Assembly: GCF_014646255.1 (NCBI RefSeq)
Contig: NZ_BMNC01000001.1
Coordinates: forward strand, 248,001-312,000
DNA from: Lentzea pudingi
Lineage (GTDB): Bacteria > Actinomycetota > Actinomycetes > Mycobacteriales > Pseudonocardiaceae
DNA: 64,000 bases
Direction: 5' to 3'
Shown here: positions 13,165 through 21,371 of the stretch, one piece after another
How positions within the stretch are numbered: the stretch's first letter is position 1
Layout of the letters: each line of letters opens with the position of its first letter
Notes under the pieces: model-generated
What the model was told of the DNA's origin: nothing
Databases searched by the model: none
What the model saw: only the letters and a program-made list of their open reading frames with translations
Program-made: the position numbers and the translations under genes

Positions 13165-15882
13165 GTGCGGTATCGGCTTCTTGGGCCGCTGCAGATTTGG
13201 CGTGGGGGCGTGGAACTGCGGCTGGGCGGGCCCCGGCAAAGGGCACTGCTCGCGGCGTTGGCACTGCATGCCAACAAAACTGTCAGTTTTGAACATCTGA
13301 GCGAGGCGGTGTGGGAATCTCCACCGGCGGCTCCTGAATCGAACATCCGGACGTACGTCGCCGCCCTGCGCAAGCTCGTGCTGGACGACCTCGTCACGGT
13401 TCCCGGCGGCTACCGGCTGAAGGTGCCGGACGGAGAGGTCGACGTCGGCGTCTTCGAGGAGCTGTGCGCGGCCGGCGACGGAGCTCTGGAACAGGGTGAT
13501 CACCGGGCGGCGGTCGCGAAGTACGCGGACGCGCTGGCGTTGTGGCGTGGCCCGGCGCTCGACGGCCTCACCGTGGGGCCGCGGCTCGAAGCCGAGCTCA
13601 CGTTGCTGCAGGAACGGCGGCTCACCGTCGCCGAGCAGCACGCGCGGCTGTCGATCGAGCTGGGCCAGGGCGAGCGGCTGATCGCCGAGCTGCGGCGGCT
13701 GACGAAGCAGTTCCCGTTGCGGGAACAGCTGTGGCTGCAGCTCATGCACGCGTTGCAACGGGCCAACCGGTCGGCCGAGGCGCTGCAGGCGTTCGAGGAC
13801 GTGCGGGTGCTGCTCGCCGACGAGCTCGGCACCGATCCGGGCGGCGAACTGCGCGAGCTGCACGCCCGGCTGCTGCGCGGAGACCAGCCGCGGCTGGTCC
13901 TGAACACGCTGCCGCGCGACGTCGCGGACTTCACCGGCCGCACCGCCGAGATCGACCGCCTGACCAGGGCCGTCACCGGCAAGGCGGCCGTCGTGATCTC
14001 CGCGATCGACGGCATGCCGGGCGTCGGCAAGACGACGCTCGCCGTGCACCTGGCGCACCGCCTGGAGTACCCGGACGGTCAGCTGTTCATCGACCTGCAC
14101 GCGCACACCGCGGGTCGTGCGCCCGTGGAACCGACAGACGCGCTCGACGTGCTGTTGCGCGCGCTCGGACTCGAAGAGATCCCTGTGAGCCTGGACGAAC
14201 GAGCCGCCCTGTGGCGGGCCGAACTGTCCCGGCGCAGGTTGCTGGTCGTGCTCGACAACGCGGTGAGCGCCGACCAGGTACGGCCGCTGCTGCCAGGCGT
14301 GCCTGGCTCGTTGGTGCTGGTCACGTCACGCGCGCGGCTGGTCGAACTGGAGGGTACGTCCACGCTCACGCTGGACGTGCTGTCCGAGGCGGAGGCGCTG
14401 CAGCTGTTCGCCACGATCGTCGGTGACGACCGCGGCACGGACGAGGCGGCCCGCGAGGTCGTCGCGCTGTGCGGACGGCTGCCGCTGGCCGTGCGCCTGG
14501 CCGCCGGACGACTCCGCAGCCGTCCCACGTGGACCACCGCCCACCTCGCGACGCGGTTGCGCGAGGGACGATTATCCGAACTGGACGCGGTGTTCGCACT
14601 GTCGTTCAGTCAGCTTCCCGCCGGTCACCAGCGGCTCTTCGGCCTGCTGGGCCTGCACCACGGCACGGACTTCGACGTCGACCAGGCCGCGGCGCTGGGC
14701 GAGCTCGACCTGTTCGAGAGCGACGCGATGCTCGAAGACCTCGTCGACGTGCACCTGCTCGAGTCGACGACGCTCGGCCGCTACCGGATGCACGACCTGC
14801 TCCGGCAGTACGCGCAGTCCAAGGTGGACTCCAGCCGCGCGCCGCTGACCAGGTTGCTCGACCACTTCCTGGACACGGCGAACCAGGCGACGCGGCTGAT
14901 GTCGCCCGCCGCGCGCAAGTACGAGGTCGACATCACCTACCGGCCGGCGTCGCGGCTGGTGCTGCGCGACTACGACCACGCGGTCGAGTGGCTGGAGACC
15001 GAACGCCAGACGCTCGTGGCCGCCGTGGCGTTGTCACTCGACGGCGACTGGCGCACACACACGTGGCAGCTCGCACGCGCGTTGACGTTCTTCTGCATGG
15101 TGCGCGGCCACACGCGCGACTGGGCCACGATCAACGAGCTGGCGCTGGAGGCCGCGAAGGACGAGCCGGTCGCGCTCGCCATCACCACGAAGAACTACGC
15201 GATGGTGTTCTGGCAGACCGCGCAGTACCCGAGGGCCATCCACTACAACGAGCGTGCGATCGAGATGCTCCGCGAACTGGGCGACCTGCAGGGCGTGGCG
15301 GGCACGCTGAACAACCTCTCGCTGGTCTACCGGACCCTCGGCCGCCACGCCGAAGCCGCTGACCTGCTCGAACAGGCCATCACCGTGGCACGTCAGCTCG
15401 GTGACCGGCACCTCGAGTCGCAGGCGATGAGCAACGTCAGCAACATCTACAGCGCGCTCGGCCGGTACGACGAGGCGCTGCAGGCGTGCACGTCGGCGCT
15501 CGCGTTGATGCGCGAGATGGGCAGCCGCCGCGACGAGGCGGACACCCAGAGCGCGCTCGGCATGATCCTGCACGCGATGGGCCGGCACTCCGAAGCGTTG
15601 GAGGCGCTGGAATCGGCGTTGGCGGCCGTGCGCGCGATCGGTGACGTGACGACGGAGACCGTGGTGCTCAACTACCTCGGCGACGTGCTGATCGCCGCCG
15701 GACGTCCGGACGAGGCCATCGCTCCGTTGCGTGAGGCGCTCGACCTGGCCGAACGGATCGACGACCGGCGTGAGGCCGCGAACGCGCACAAGCACCTCGC
15801 CCGCGCCGTCACGGATCCCGCCGAGGCCGCCCGGCACCAGGAGGAGGCGGACGAGAGGTTCGCCGCCCTAGGCGCCGGCTGA
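13165..15882 (+). CDS. AfsR/SARP-family regulator with NB-ARC and TPR domains
   Basis: A protein of 905 residues. An OmpR-type winged helix (1-90: VRYRLLGPLQIWRGGVELRL, then SFEHLSEAVW and GGYRLKVPDGEVD) is followed by a BTAD domain (~95-240). The NB-ARC ATPase has an intact Walker A GMPGVGKTT (~284-292), Walker B LLVVLDNA and sensor VTSRARL. From about residue 675 come tetratricopeptide repeats (GRHAEAADLLEQAITVARQL and similar units). This is the AfsR architecture; such proteins activate secondary-metabolite or stress genes after ATP-driven assembly. GTG at 13165 is chosen because GAGGAGG (13154-13160) precedes it; an in-frame extension upstream is not family-like. Its 3' end overlaps the convergent neighbour by 15 bp. 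Target genes are unknown. Confidence 0.9.
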   Translation: MRYRLLGPLQIWRGGVELRLGGPRQRALLAALALHANKTVSFEHLSEAVWESPPAAPESNIRTYVAALRKLVLDDLVTVPGGYRLKVPDGEVDVGVFEELCAAGDGALEQGDHRAAVAKYADALALWRGPALDGLTVGPRLEAELTLLQERRLTVAEQHARLSIELGQGERLIAELRRLTKQFPLREQLWLQLMHALQRANRSAEALQAFEDVRVLLADELGTDPGGELRELHARLLRGDQPRLVLNTLPRDVADFTGRTAEIDRLTRAVTGKAAVVISAIDGMPGVGKTTLAVHLAHRLEYPDGQLFIDLHAHTAGRAPVEPTDALDVLLRALGLEEIPVSLDERAALWRAELSRRRLLVVLDNAVSADQVRPLLPGVPGSLVLVTSRARLVELEGTSTLTLDVLSEAEALQLFATIVGDDRGTDEAAREVVALCGRLPLAVRLAAGRLRSRPTWTTAHLATRLREGRLSELDAVFALSFSQLPAGHQRLFGLLGLHHGTDFDVDQAAALGELDLFESDAMLEDLVDVHLLESTTLGRYRMHDLLRQYAQSKVDSSRAPLTRLLDHFLDTANQATRLMSPAARKYEVDITYRPASRLVLRDYDHAVEWLETERQTLVAAVALSLDGDWRTHTWQLARALTFFCMVRGHTRDWATINELALEAAKDEPVALAITTKNYAMVFWQTAQYPRAIHYNERAIEMLRELGDLQGVAGTLNNLSLVYRTLGRHAEAADLLEQAITVARQLGDRHLESQAMSNVSNIYSALGRYDEALQACTSALALMREMGSRRDEADTQSALGMILHAMGRHSEALEALESALAAVRAIGDVTTETVVLNYLGDVLIAAGRPDEAIAPLREALDLAERIDDRREAANAHKHLARAVTDPAEAARHQEEADERFAALGAG

Positions 15883-16341
15883 GCGGGGACCGGGCCTCCC
15901 GCCGGGCAGCACCGCACCCCGCGGCAGCCCGTCCCGCAGCAACGGCAACAGCCGCGGGTGCTTGCTCATGAGCACCGCGGCTGTGCCGTTGCGCTGCTGG
16001 ATCCGGCGGCAGAAGTGGGGCGACAACGCGACCCCCAGGTAGGCCTCCGCGCGGGGCCCGTAGACGACCGCGCCACCGAGCCCGCACCACCCGGCCGCGA
16101 CGGCCTGCCCGTCCGTCCACAGGTAGCCCTCGACGTACACCCCGCGGTTGTGGCGGCCCGCCTCGCTGAGCGCGTCGCTGAACGTCACCTGGGGCTGCAG
16201 CCGCGTCCCGGCGTCGGCTGACCACCAGGTGCCGAGGTCGAGCACCAGCCCCTCGACGCTCGCGTGCGCCCACTCCGAGTCGTCGACGAGCGTGCGGAAC
16301 GGCGCTTCCAGCCCGGTCAGCGCCGCCGTGAGCTCCTCCAC
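15868..16341 (-). CDS. Conserved hypothetical protein
   Basis: This 157-residue protein is not assigned to a family with confidence. It starts MEELTAALTGLEAPFRTLVD and contains EGLVLDLGTWWSADAG, GRHNRGVYVEGYLWTDGQ and GAVVYGPRAEAYLGVALSP. The composition is soluble and mixed alpha/beta with no signal or membrane segment. The 3' end overlaps the AfsR-like gene by 15 bp tail to tail. It lies just downstream of the sigma factor fusion gene in the opposite order (both on the minus strand, this gene after it), so it could be co-transcribed. Confidence 0.6.
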   Translation of the reverse strand: MEELTAALTGLEAPFRTLVDDSEWAHASVEGLVLDLGTWWSADAGTRLQPQVTFSDALSEAGRHNRGVYVEGYLWTDGQAVAAGWCGLGGAVVYGPRAEAYLGVALSPHFCRRIQQRNGTAAVLMSKHPRLLPLLRDGLPRGAVLPGGRPGPRSAGA

Positions 16342-16395
16342 CCGCTCATGGTGCGGTCCCCGCGCCGATTCCGCTGTCCGAAGTGGACTGAGTGG

Positions 16396-17958
16396 TCACG
16401 AGATCGTGATGGAGATGCTCACCCGCACCGGCCCCGCCACGCCGGTGATGATCCCGTCCCCGGCCTTGGAACCGGCCTGCAGCCGTGCGCGGTAGATGAT
16501 GGTCTGGCCGGGAGCGAGCGTCTGCCCGCCCTCGCACGTGATGGTGCCCTTGCCTGCCGGGCATCCGACCATCCCGGCCGAGGTCTTGCCCGGCCCGACG
16601 GTCTTGATCTTGTCCGGCATCGTGAGCGTCAGCGCCGGCAGCGTGGTCGGGGCGTCGCCGTTGTTGGTGATGCTGATGTTCATCTCGTTCGCCGGGCCCT
16701 CGGTCGTCATCGCGATGCTGCCGGGGGCCGACCCCGAGAGCTTCGCCGCCGAGGGAGCGACCGTGTCGCTCGTCGTCGTCACCACCGGTGCGCCGGGCCC
16801 GCTCGTGCCGGCGCCGGGCGCGGCCGAGCCCGCGGAGGTACCGGCCGCCGCGGTGCCGGAGGTCTGGCTGGAGCCGGGCTGACTGGGCTGACCGGTCTGG
16901 GTGACCCCGTCCGAGACGCTCGTGCTGGTCTCCGGGGCGCCGCCCGGGATCGTGGTGGCGGCCGAGCCGCCGTCCGAGCTGACGACACCGGACGCGGCGA
17001 CCACGACCACGGCGGCGGCCGAGGCGGCGACACCTAGCCACGAAGTCAGGCTGATGCCCACCGCGGCGCCCTTGCCCGCGGTCGCGGCGGCGGCGAGGTA
17101 CCCGGCGGTGCCCGTGCCGAGCACGATCGGGGCGACGAGGCCGCGCAGCGCGCCGTTGACGTCGGACAGTTCGCTGGCGAGCTTGCGGCACTCGGCGCAG
17201 TTGTCCATGTGCTCGTCGATGTGGATCGCGTCGCGTCCCTTGAGGCCGCCACGGGTCCACGCGCCGAGCTTCGTCACCGTGGCACGGCACTTCTCCGCCG
17301 GCTCCTGGTTGACGTGTGCCTGCAGGAACGCCTTGCGCAGGCCCTCGCGCGCACGGAACGCCATCGCGGAGACGCCGTTCGCGGTCAGACCCAGCAGCGG
17401 TGCGATCTCGCCGGGGGACTGGCCCTCGATCGCGGTGTGCCACAGGACCGTCTGCCACCGTTCGGGCAGCGTCGCGAACGCCGTCGCGGCCAGCGTCTGG
17501 TCCAGGTCCTCGACCGCCTTGTCGCGGAACGGCACGCTGGTCGCCTTGGTGGCACCCGGAACCTCGTCGATGTCACCGGCGAGTTCGATCCGCTTCTCCT
17601 TGCGGGTGCGGTCGTACGCCGCGTGCCGCACCGCCGTCAGGAGGTACGGCCGGAACGACGGGCCGGGACCGCCGCCTCCGCGCAGCGCGGCGAGAACCTT
17701 GGCGAACGCCTCCGCCACCAGGTCGTCGGCGTCCGAGGACGACGAGGACAGCTGCATCGCCAGGATGTTCGCCGAGCGAACGTGCCGTTCGTAGAGCTTG
17801 CCGTACTCCTCGACCCTGCCGTCTCTGACGGCATCGATCAGGTCGGCATCCGACGGCGGTCGTCCACGCTGCCCGATCAAAGAAAGCCCTCTTAACGTGA
17901 TGCCCTGTGGTGATACGCGGACCCTATCGACATGACTCAACGCGAACAATCCACGCAT
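16396..17958 (-). CDS. Sigma factor fused to zinc-finger anti-sigma and extracellular domain
   Basis: The protein has 520 residues. Sigma-70 region 2 is at about 40-125 (ADDLVAEAFAKVLAAL, then RPYLLTAVRHAAYDRTRK). Region 4 is at about 155-212 (LPERWQTVLWHTAIEGQSPG, GLTANGVSAMAFRAREGLR). A zf-HC2-type anti-sigma finger follows (H246, H250, C254, C257). A membrane helix lies at ~302-325, then a long Ser/Thr/Gly/Pro linker and an outer beta domain (NISITNNGD... to the end). So the sigma factor and its membrane anti-sigma are one polypeptide; release would need proteolysis. ATG at 17958 is used. A TTG at 17877-17879, with AGAGGG before it, is an alternative start that removes about 27 residues but no domain. 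Confidence 0.88.
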   Translation of the reverse strand: MRGLFALSHVDRVRVSPQGITLRGLSLIGQRGRPPSDADLIDAVRDGRVEEYGKLYERHVRSANILAMQLSSSSSDADDLVAEAFAKVLAALRGGGGPGPSFRPYLLTAVRHAAYDRTRKEKRIELAGDIDEVPGATKATSVPFRDKAVEDLDQTLAATAFATLPERWQTVLWHTAIEGQSPGEIAPLLGLTANGVSAMAFRAREGLRKAFLQAHVNQEPAEKCRATVTKLGAWTRGGLKGRDAIHIDEHMDNCAECRKLASELSDVNGALRGLVAPIVLGTGTAGYLAAAATAGKGAAVGISLTSWLGVAASAAAVVVVAASGVVSSDGGSAATTIPGGAPETSTSVSDGVTQTGQPSQPGSSQTSGTAAAGTSAGSAAPGAGTSGPGAPVVTTTSDTVAPSAAKLSGSAPGSIAMTTEGPANEMNISITNNGDAPTTLPALTLTMPDKIKTVGPGKTSAGMVGCPAGKGTITCEGGQTLAPGQTIIYRARLQAGSKAGDGIITGVAGPVRVSISITIS

Positions 17959-18019
17959 CCGAACCTGATGTAATAAAAGAGGTTTAGGACGCGCGTAAGT
18001 TCTGCCCAACACGGGACTG

Positions 18020-18598
18020 ATGGCCCTAGCGCCTACTTGCGTTACCTGCGTGGATTTCCTGACCCAGCTGGTTCCGGTGCGCGCGGCCGTGCCGATCGAA
18101 CGGCACAGCCTGCTCTCCGACCGCCGCGCCTTCGCCCTGGTCACACCGGATGCGGACGTGACCTGGCTGTGCCAGCCGGCACCCGACTCGCCCGCCCTGT
18201 TCGCCTCCCTGCTCGGTGGCGACGGGCATTTTTCGGTGCGTCCCCAAAGGAACCAGCTGCCGTTGGGCCAACAGTACGCACCCGGCACGATGTCCGTGCG
18301 AACGCGCTGGACAGGGCTTCAGGTGACCGACAGCTTGAGCGGCGGACTGGTGCGTTCGGTCGAAGGGCGGGTGCCCGCGGTGGTCGAATTCGCGCCGCGT
18401 CCCGATTTTGGCCAGAACGTTGTCCAGTTGGAACCGGTCCCGGACGGCCTGCGCGTCGCGGGGACGCCGATCGAACTGCGTTCCCCCGGTGTGGACTGGC
18501 GGATCTCCGGCGGCACGGCCACGGCGGTGCTCACCCCGCCGGTGGTCCTCGAACTGCGCTGGGGCGCCCCACCGTCCACTGAGGACTGGAGGCGGTGA
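18020..18598 (+). pseudogene. GH15 glucoamylase/trehalase-like gene, N-terminal fragment
   Basis: The 192 residues match only the N-terminal beta-sandwich of GH15 enzymes: IERHSLLSDRRAFALVTPD, DVTWLCQPAPDSPALFASLL, then the strands VRTRWTGLQVTDSLSGG and TAVLTPPVVLELRWG. The frame ends in TGA right after STEDWRR, where the catalytic (alpha/alpha)6 barrel should begin, so about two thirds of the enzyme is missing here. Pieces of the barrel are found on the opposite strand immediately next to it (18531-18995). The simplest reading is a GH15 gene broken by inversion and then decayed. ATG at 18020 or GTG at 18050 could have been the start. Confidence 0.75.
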
Positions 18599-18995
18599 AC
18601 GCGCGCACGTCGGGGTTCCAGCCGTGGGTGGGCACGTCGGCGGCGATCGTGGCACGCAACCGGTGCCAGGAGGGATCGGCCGGACGGCCGATGCATTCGG
18701 CGAGTGCGATGGCGCGATCCACCGTCTGCCAGCACATCACGCGCGAATGGACGCGGTGGCGCGGCACGTGCCGTGCCTACCAGATGCCGTGGGTCGGGTT
18801 TGTGCCAGCGGTGCCGTGCACGATGTAGAGCGGGGTCAGCTCCTCCGGGCTCGCGACGGTGGCGAGAACCCGGTGCAGCCACTGCAGGAAAGCGCATGCC
18901 ACGTCGGTCGATCCGAGCGTCACCACCCGCAGGCCTGCCCGCACCCAGGCCTGATCCGCTGTGCCCGGCTGCTGGACGAACCGTGACCAGCACAT
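18531..18995 (-). pseudogene. GH15 catalytic-domain remnant, inverted
   Basis: Read on the minus strand, one frame gives GH15 barrel pieces in order. They are DQAWVRAGLRVVTLGSTDVA, FLQWLHRVLA and LTPLYIVHG, then GIW, an in-frame TAG (18777-18779), RHRVHSRVMCWQTVDRAIAL, and WHRLRATIAADV with GWNPDVRAFTA. The segment between the LTPLY and GIW blocks of normal enzymes is missing, so there is an internal deletion as well as the stop. The frame then runs into the antisense of the N-terminal fragment near 18590, marking the inversion joint. It cannot make an active enzyme. Confidence 0.7.
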
Positions 18996-19012
18996 GAGTA
19001 ACCGTACTCATG
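18993..19012. promoter_or_regulatory. Palindrome, candidate operator
   Basis: Perfect 8-bp arms CATGAGTA (18993-19000) and TACTCATG (19005-19012) are separated by ACCG. It lies at the start of the inverted GH15 remnant and 34 bp before the YiaA-like gene. It looks like a binding site for a dimeric repressor. No regulator can be named. Confidence 0.4.
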
Positions 19013-19045
19013 ACAAGTGCGGGTGCGGCCCAGGACTCTCGGATC

Positions 19046-19342
19046 ATGACCTCTTCCGCGCCCTCGCACACACCGACGACCGCCGCGTTCTACGTGCAGG
19101 CGGTCCTCTCGTTCGCGCTCTCGCTGACCGCGGTCGGCATCGGAGTCGTGTTCCTGCCCGTGGACGGGTGGGTCCGCGCGTTCCTGGGCATCGCGATGCT
19201 CTACACCGTCACCTCGGCGTTCACGCTGGCCAAGGTGCTCAGGGACCGCCAGGAGGACACCTACATCACCAGCCGGGTGGACAGGGCGCGGCTGGACAAG
19301 TTGCTGACCGACCACGACCCGTTCAAGGTCGACGCGGTCTGA
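19046..19342 (+). CDS. YiaA/YiaB-type small membrane protein
   Basis: The 98-residue protein has two membrane helices (about residues 17-38, VQAVLSFALSLTAVGIGVVFL; and 47-66, FLGIAMLYTVTSAFTLAKVL). A charged C terminus with RDRQEDTYITSRVDRARLDK follows. This matches the YiaAB two-helix domain. Function is unknown; family members sit in the inner membrane. ATG at 19046 is preferred; ATG at 19010 would add 12 unrelated residues and overlaps the palindrome at 18993-19012. Its stop is two bases from the convergent histidine kinase stop. Confidence 0.8.
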   Translation: MTSSAPSHTPTTAAFYVQAVLSFALSLTAVGIGVVFLPVDGWVRAFLGIAMLYTVTSAFTLAKVLRDRQEDTYITSRVDRARLDKLLTDHDPFKVDAV

Positions 19343-19343
19343 C

Positions 19344-20558
19344 TCAGGGGTGACCGTGCCACAGCCGCCACGCGCGAGGGCTCGCCGGCTCGTGGTGGCT
19401 GTCGGCCTCCCCGAACCGCAACCGCACCCGCGCGCCGCCCAGCCGGCCGCGTTCGAGGTGGATGGTGCCTCCGGTGGCCTCCGCGGCGGCACGGGCGATG
19501 TCGAGGCCCAGCCCGGTCGACCCGCCGCCGCTGCTGCCGCGGTGCAGCGCCGACGACGGGTCGGCGAGACCGGTGCCGCCGTCCTCGACGACCAGCGTCA
19601 CCCAGCCCGCGTGCCGCACCACCGACACCCCGACCGGTGCGGCGGGAGGCGTGTGCCGGAAGACGTTCTCCAGCAACGTGTCCACCACGGCACCCAGCGC
19701 GTCGGGTGACAACGGCACCCAGCACGGCTCGCCCACGTCGATCTCGCACTCCCGGCCCTGGTCGGCGGCGTGGGCCGACCAGAACGCCATCCGCGTCTCC
19801 ACGACCGACGCCACGTCGCACGTGCCGGGTGCCTCGCCCTCGGCCGGTTGCAGGGACTGGATGATCCGGTCGACGTCGTGGCCCAGCGTGCTGACGGCGC
19901 TGCGGATCCGGTCGGCCACGGGACCCGACCCCACCGCGTCGGCGTCCAGCCGGAGGGCCGCCAGGGGGGTCCGCAGCCGGTGCGACACGTCCGCGATCAT
20001 CTCGCGTTCCTTCGCGAGCAGCTGCGACGTCCGCGACGAGGCCTCGTCGATCGACTCGGCCAGCGCCTCCAGCTCACGGGGCCCGCGCAACCGCACCCGC
20101 CGCCCGACCGACGACACCAGGTCCCGCAACGCCGCCAGCACCGGCGTGAAAGGCCTGTGCCCCAACCACACCGCCGCCCCCAACGCCACGAGCGCGATAC
20201 CGGCCACCAGGAGCACGGTGAGGAACGGGAACCGCACCGCGCCGGGCACCACCGAGACCACGGCCCCGTCGACGGAGACCACCGGCGCGCCTCCTCCGGC
20301 CCCGAGGCGTGCGCCGGTGCGCAGCACGACCGACAACCGGCCCTCGGCGCCGGCGGCCGTCCGCGCGATCGTTCCCCGGACCGCGTCGGCGTCCGGGGTC
20401 ACCGCCAGCACCGCGGCGACGACGGCCGCGTCCCGCCGATCGGCCTCGGCGGCCTCGTCCTCGGCGTGCGAGTGGAGCAGGAACCCTGACGTGGCCACGA
20501 AAACCAGGGCGACCAGCCCGGCGGCGAGCAGCAGGGCGCGGGTGATCACCGCTCTCAT
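19344..20558 (-). CDS. Two-component sensor histidine kinase
   Basis: In this 404-residue kinase, an N-terminal membrane helix (about 6-28) and a second one (~130-152, FLTVLLVAGIALVALGAAVW) bracket a ~95-residue extracellular sensor. A HAMP-like linker follows (HRPFTPVLAALRDL). The phospho-acceptor His is in the H box ADVSHRLRTPLAALRL, and the ATPase domain has N box LLENVFRHT, G1 VVEDGGTGL and G2 GSTGLGLDI. It should phosphorylate the response regulator encoded just upstream, whose stop overlaps this ATG (ATGA). The extracellular sensor is short and shows no known ligand domain. The stimulus is unknown; adjacency to a sugar ABC operon suggests but does not prove a nutrient or envelope cue. 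Confidence 0.93.
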   Translation of the reverse strand: MRAVITRALLLAAGLVALVFVATSGFLLHSHAEDEAAEADRRDAAVVAAVLAVTPDADAVRGTIARTAAGAEGRLSVVLRTGARLGAGGGAPVVSVDGAVVSVVPGAVRFPFLTVLLVAGIALVALGAAVWLGHRPFTPVLAALRDLVSSVGRRVRLRGPRELEALAESIDEASSRTSQLLAKEREMIADVSHRLRTPLAALRLDADAVGSGPVADRIRSAVSTLGHDVDRIIQSLQPAEGEAPGTCDVASVVETRMAFWSAHAADQGRECEIDVGEPCWVPLSPDALGAVVDTLLENVFRHTPPAAPVGVSVVRHAGWVTLVVEDGGTGLADPSSALHRGSSGGGSTGLGLDIARAAAEATGGTIHLERGRLGGARVRLRFGEADSHHEPASPRAWRLWHGHP

Positions 20559-21238
20559 TCGGGCGCCGCCAGCTTGAACCCGACGCCCCGGACCGTGTGC
20601 AGGTAACGGGGATGCGCCGCGGTCTCGCCGAGCTTGCGCCGCAGCCACGACGCGTGGACGTCGATCGTCTTGTCGTCACCGACGTACGGATTGCCCCACA
20701 CGGCCTGGATGAGCTCACGCCGCGAGATCACGCGCCCCGGCCGTTGCGCGAGATAGGCCAGCAGGTCGAACTCCCGCCGGCTCAGTGCGAGAGCCGAGTC
20801 GCCGAGAGTCGCCGCGCGCTGGGCGAGGTCGATGCGCAACTCGCCCAGTTCCACCACCTCGGATGGAATCGCGGAACCACCCGTGCGGCGCAGCAGCGCG
20901 TTGATCCGCGCGGCCAGGTGTTCGGACGAGAACGGTTTCACGATGTAGTCGTCCGCACCCGCGTTGAGCGTGCTCACGACCGAGGCCTCGGCACCCCGCG
21001 CGGTCGCCACGATGACCGGCACGTTGCTCACCCCGCGCAGCATCCGCAGCGCCGCGACGCCGTCCAGATCAGGCAGTCCCAGGTCGAGGATCACCAGGTC
21101 CAGCTCGGAAGTGCCCGCCTCGCGCAGGGCGGCGACGGCGGTGCCGACGGCCTGCACGACGTGCCCGAGGTCGGTCAGCGCGTGCACGAGCGCCGCCTGG
21201 ACCACCGGGTCGTCCTCGACCACCAGCACCTTCGACAT
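20555..21238 (-). CDS. OmpR-family response regulator
   Basis: The 227-residue protein has a receiver domain starting MSKVLVVEDDPVV, with the acidic pair EDD, the phospho-acceptor Asp in LVILDLGLPDLDG (about residue 51) and Lys in YIVKPF. An OmpR/PhoB winged helix follows (LALSRREFDLLAYLAQRPG, then VISRRELIQAVWG and ASWLRRKLGE). It is transcribed first in an operon with the kinase (4-bp overlap). No clear ribosome site precedes ATG 21238, so the mRNA may be leaderless. It is divergent from the sugar ABC operon; the palindrome at 21317-21327 in the shared spacer could be its site. Confidence 0.93.
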   Translation of the reverse strand: MSKVLVVEDDPVVQAALVHALTDLGHVVQAVGTAVAALREAGTSELDLVILDLGLPDLDGVAALRMLRGVSNVPVIVATARGAEASVVSTLNAGADDYIVKPFSSEHLAARINALLRRTGGSAIPSEVVELGELRIDLAQRAATLGDSALALSRREFDLLAYLAQRPGRVISRRELIQAVWGNPYVGDDKTIDVHASWLRRKLGETAAHPRYLHTVRGVGFKLAAPE

Positions 21239-21287
21239 ACACGCAGCGTAAGCAGCGAACCCGTCGTTTGGGAGAGGTGTCACGAGC

Positions 21288-21327
21288 TTATCGAGATCGT
21301 GTTTCGTCCTTAAATCTCCCTTAGGGA
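21288..21327 (+). promoter_or_regulatory. Putative promoter and palindrome before the ABC operon
   Basis: TTATCG (21288-21293) and TAAATC (21311-21316) are spaced 17 bp. Immediately after lies an 11-bp palindrome, TCCCT-T-AGGGA (21317-21327). It sits where a repressor or a response regulator would contact the start of transcription. It is shared spacer with the divergent two-component operon. Evidence is positional only. Confidence 0.4.
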
Positions 21328-21371
21328 TGGCGGGCCTACGGTCTGCAGTCACACCGGACCAGGGAGTTGGC

